Source: an uncultured Lachnospiraceae bacterium | GTDB lineage: Bacteria > Bacillota > Clostridia > Lachnospirales > Lachnospiraceae | Length of the DNA: 64,000 nt | NCBI GenBank assembly: GCA_910587295.1 | Contig: CAJULP010000058.1 | Coordinates: 1-64,000, forward strand | Reading direction: 5' to 3' | Shown: piece after piece, positions 62,484 to 64,000 of the stretch | Layout of the letters: each line of letters starts with the position of its first letter | How positions within the stretch are numbered: position 1 is the first letter of the stretch | The notes under the pieces: model-generated | Database searches by the model: none | The model's input: the letters and a program-made list of their open reading frames with translations, nothing else | Told to the model about the DNA's origin: nothing | Position numbers and translations under genes: made by a program

Positions 62484-64000
62484 ATGAAGGAAAACAGATT
62501 TTATAAGATCAATAAAGACAGTAAAGTGCATTTTAACAACAAGGTGGATTTCTGCGTGGGAACGGGCAGGATGGGGCTTGCCCTGCAAAAGGAATATCAG
62601 GAGCAGTTAAAGCTCATCCAGGAGGAGATCGGGTTTCGGCACATCCGGGGGCATGGGCTTTTTTCGGATGATATGGCAATCTATCAGGAATATGAAGATG
62701 CCGACGGGGTAAAAAGGGCGGAGTATAATTTCACTTATCTTGACCTTGTAATGGACAGTTACAGGGCATGCGGCCTTAAGCCCTTTTTGGAGCTGGGATT
62801 CATGCCGGATCAAATGGCCTCCGGGGATCAGACGGTGTTTTACTGGAAGGGAAATGTGACGCCGCCTAAAAGTTATGAGGCATGGTGCGATATGGTATCT
62901 GCAACATTGCGGCACCTGACGGACCGCTACGGGGCAGACGAGGTGGTGACCTGGCCTGTGGAAGTGTGGAATGAGCCTAATCTTTCCGGGTTTTGGAAGG
63001 ATGCCGATATGAAAGAATATTTCCGGCTGTTTGAGGAGACCTTCCATGCGGTGAAGAAAGTGGACGGGCGGTTCCGGGTAGGGGGACCGGCAATCTGCGG
63101 CGTGCAGGATGAATTGTGGATCCGGGAATTTTTGAATTTCTGCCGGGAGAAAAAGATTCCCCTTGATTTTGTCACACGCCATCATTATACCACCGATTTT
63201 CCGGAGGATGCGGGGCATTATGGGTATGCGGCCCTTTCGGATGCGCAGCAGGGGTTTGATAATCTGCAGTCGTCCAGGGATATCATTGACAGCTTTGAGG
63301 AATTTAAGGGGATGGAGATCCACATCACGGAGTTTAATACATCTTATATCCCCAACTGTCCGCTGCATGACACCAACCAGAACGCAGCCTATATCGCTCA
63401 TCAGCTTTCCCGTTTAGGAGATGTGAACGAGTCGTATTCTTATTGGACCTTTGGAGATATCTTTGAGGAACGGGGAGTACCCTTCACGCCTTTCCACGGC
63501 GGGTTTGGGCTGGTGGCAAACGGAGGGATCCCCAAGCCTACGTTCTGGAGTTTCAAATTTTATAAGGATCTGATCGGCGAATGTGTTCTTAAGGAAGAGG
63601 ATCTGGTAGTGGTATTAGGAAAGGATGGTATCTACAGGGGGATTGCTTGGAATGCGGCAAGGGACCGGACCGGCAGGGAATTGGAAATAAAGACAGTTTT
63701 TCCGGCAGAATGCGGGCAGGAATACGTATTGGTCACAAAGACCGTGGATGAGGAAACCTGTAATCCCCTGCGCATGTGGCATGATTTAGGGGAGCCTGCT
63801 TCTTTGGACGAAAGGCAGAAAAGTCTGATCCTGGAATGTTCACGGCCCTTTGTTTCAAGCAGAAGGATCCAAGAAACTCTAGGAGAAGTGCAAGTTCAGC
63901 TTTTAGTCAGGGAACATGGGGTGGTATCCTTTGAACTACAGCCAGTGAAGACCGCAAGTGACCGCGGTTATGACTATGACAGAGTGATGCAGTATGAGAA
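62484..64000 (+). CDS. GH39 beta-xylosidase (cut by the window end)
   Basis: The frame stays open from ATG 62484 to the last base, 505 codons, and the family is normally about 500-700. The TIM barrel has the acid/base Glu in VEVWNEPN and the nucleophile Glu in IHITEFNTSY, at the right distance for GH39. No signal peptide is present, so it hydrolyses xylo-oligosaccharides inside the cell. GGGAGTGGAAGGG precedes the start. It is divergent from an AraC regulator. The alpha-glucuronidase at 1.6 kb is a functional partner. Confidence 0.92.
   Translation, partial: MKENRFYKINKDSKVHFNNKVDFCVGTGRMGLALQKEYQEQLKLIQEEIGFRHIRGHGLFSDDMAIYQEYEDADGVKRAEYNFTYLDLVMDSYRACGLKPFLELGFMPDQMASGDQTVFYWKGNVTPPKSYEAWCDMVSATLRHLTDRYGADEVVTWPVEVWNEPNLSGFWKDADMKEYFRLFEETFHAVKKVDGRFRVGGPAICGVQDELWIREFLNFCREKKIPLDFVTRHHYTTDFPEDAGHYGYAALSDAQQGFDNLQSSRDIIDSFEEFKGMEIHITEFNTSYIPNCPLHDTNQNAAYIAHQLSRLGDVNESYSYWTFGDIFEERGVPFTPFHGGFGLVANGGIPKPTFWSFKFYKDLIGECVLKEEDLVVVLGKDGIYRGIAWNAARDRTGRELEIKTVFPAECGQEYVLVTKTVDEETCNPLRMWHDLGEPASLDERQKSLILECSRPFVSSRRIQETLGEVQVQLLVREHGVVSFELQPVKTASDRGYDYDRVMQYE

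Noticed and set aside
1..64000. CRISPR arrays, prophage modules, rRNA genes and known riboswitches.
   Set aside because: No regularly spaced repeats, phage structural genes or rRNA sequence were seen on reading, and no leader matched a riboswitch that I know. Weakly conserved RNAs could have been missed.

Overview
The window looks like a chromosomal segment of a motile member of the Lachnospiraceae (Clostridia, Firmicutes). The evidence is gene order: an mreB/mbl-like gene followed by two flagellar rod genes, a cdaA-cdaR-glmM cluster, a uvrC-hprK-glcK-murB-rapZ-whiA-crh run, low-to-middle GC, strong AGGAGG-type ribosome binding sites, frequent TTG and GTG starts, and a LexA box of the Bacillus/Clostridium type before uvrBA. 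Species cannot be fixed without a database search.

Layout. 1-1.4 kb: a 290-bp element with 43-bp inverted ends, a probable C39-like cysteine peptidase on the minus strand, and tRNA-Gln(CTG). 1.5-7.6 kb: GH67 alpha-glucuronidase, a secreted four-repeat protein, acyl-ACP thioesterase, a CvfB-like S1 protein and a CPBP membrane protease. 7.6-13.4 kb: YjfB motility protein, a CdaR/PucR-type regulator, then ftsE-ftsX, an EnvC/PcsB-like M23 hydrolase and a CtpA-like protease, which form a peptidoglycan-remodelling cluster. 13.5-20.6 kb: an accessory, decaying region with a GntR regulator, a broken ABC exporter, an AgrA/AgrC-type two-component system, small membrane proteins, a broken CPBP protease and broken acetyltransferases. 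20.6-25.7 kb: LexA box, uvrB and uvrA. 25.8-28.9 kb: mreB/mbl-like gene and three flagellar rod genes.

29-37.7 kb: recD2, comFC, yvyF, two membrane proteins of unknown function, cdaA, cdaR, glmM and HPr in close succession. This is likely one long transcription unit joining c-di-AMP synthesis with cell-wall precursor supply. 37.7-40.1 kb: two tandem DUF3048 lipoproteins on the minus strand. 40.5-45.6 kb: a surface-sugar cluster with rfbD, a DUF212 protein, gmd, a large polytopic membrane protein and fcl, giving a complete GDP-mannose to GDP-L-fucose route. 45.9-50.3 kb: a repeat coiled-coil protein, a structured intergenic region, a DUF1846 protein and ftsH. 50.4-58.4 kb: uvrC, hprK, glucokinase, murB, rapZ, whiA, a Crh-like HPr paralogue and a lipid kinase. 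This run and HPr at 37.4 kb place the whole HPr/HprK/Crh catabolite-control circuit in one window. 58.5-64 kb: a chemoreceptor, class II fructose-bisphosphate aldolase, an AraC regulator and a divergent GH39 beta-xylosidase cut by the window end. With the GH67 enzyme at the other end, this points to growth on glucuronoxylan.

Most of the window is ordinary core chromosome. The most interesting parts are the uncharacterised membrane pair in front of cdaA, the polytopic protein held between gmd and fcl, the Glu15 HPr paralogue, the peptidase at the left edge, and the decayed island at 14-20.6 kb.
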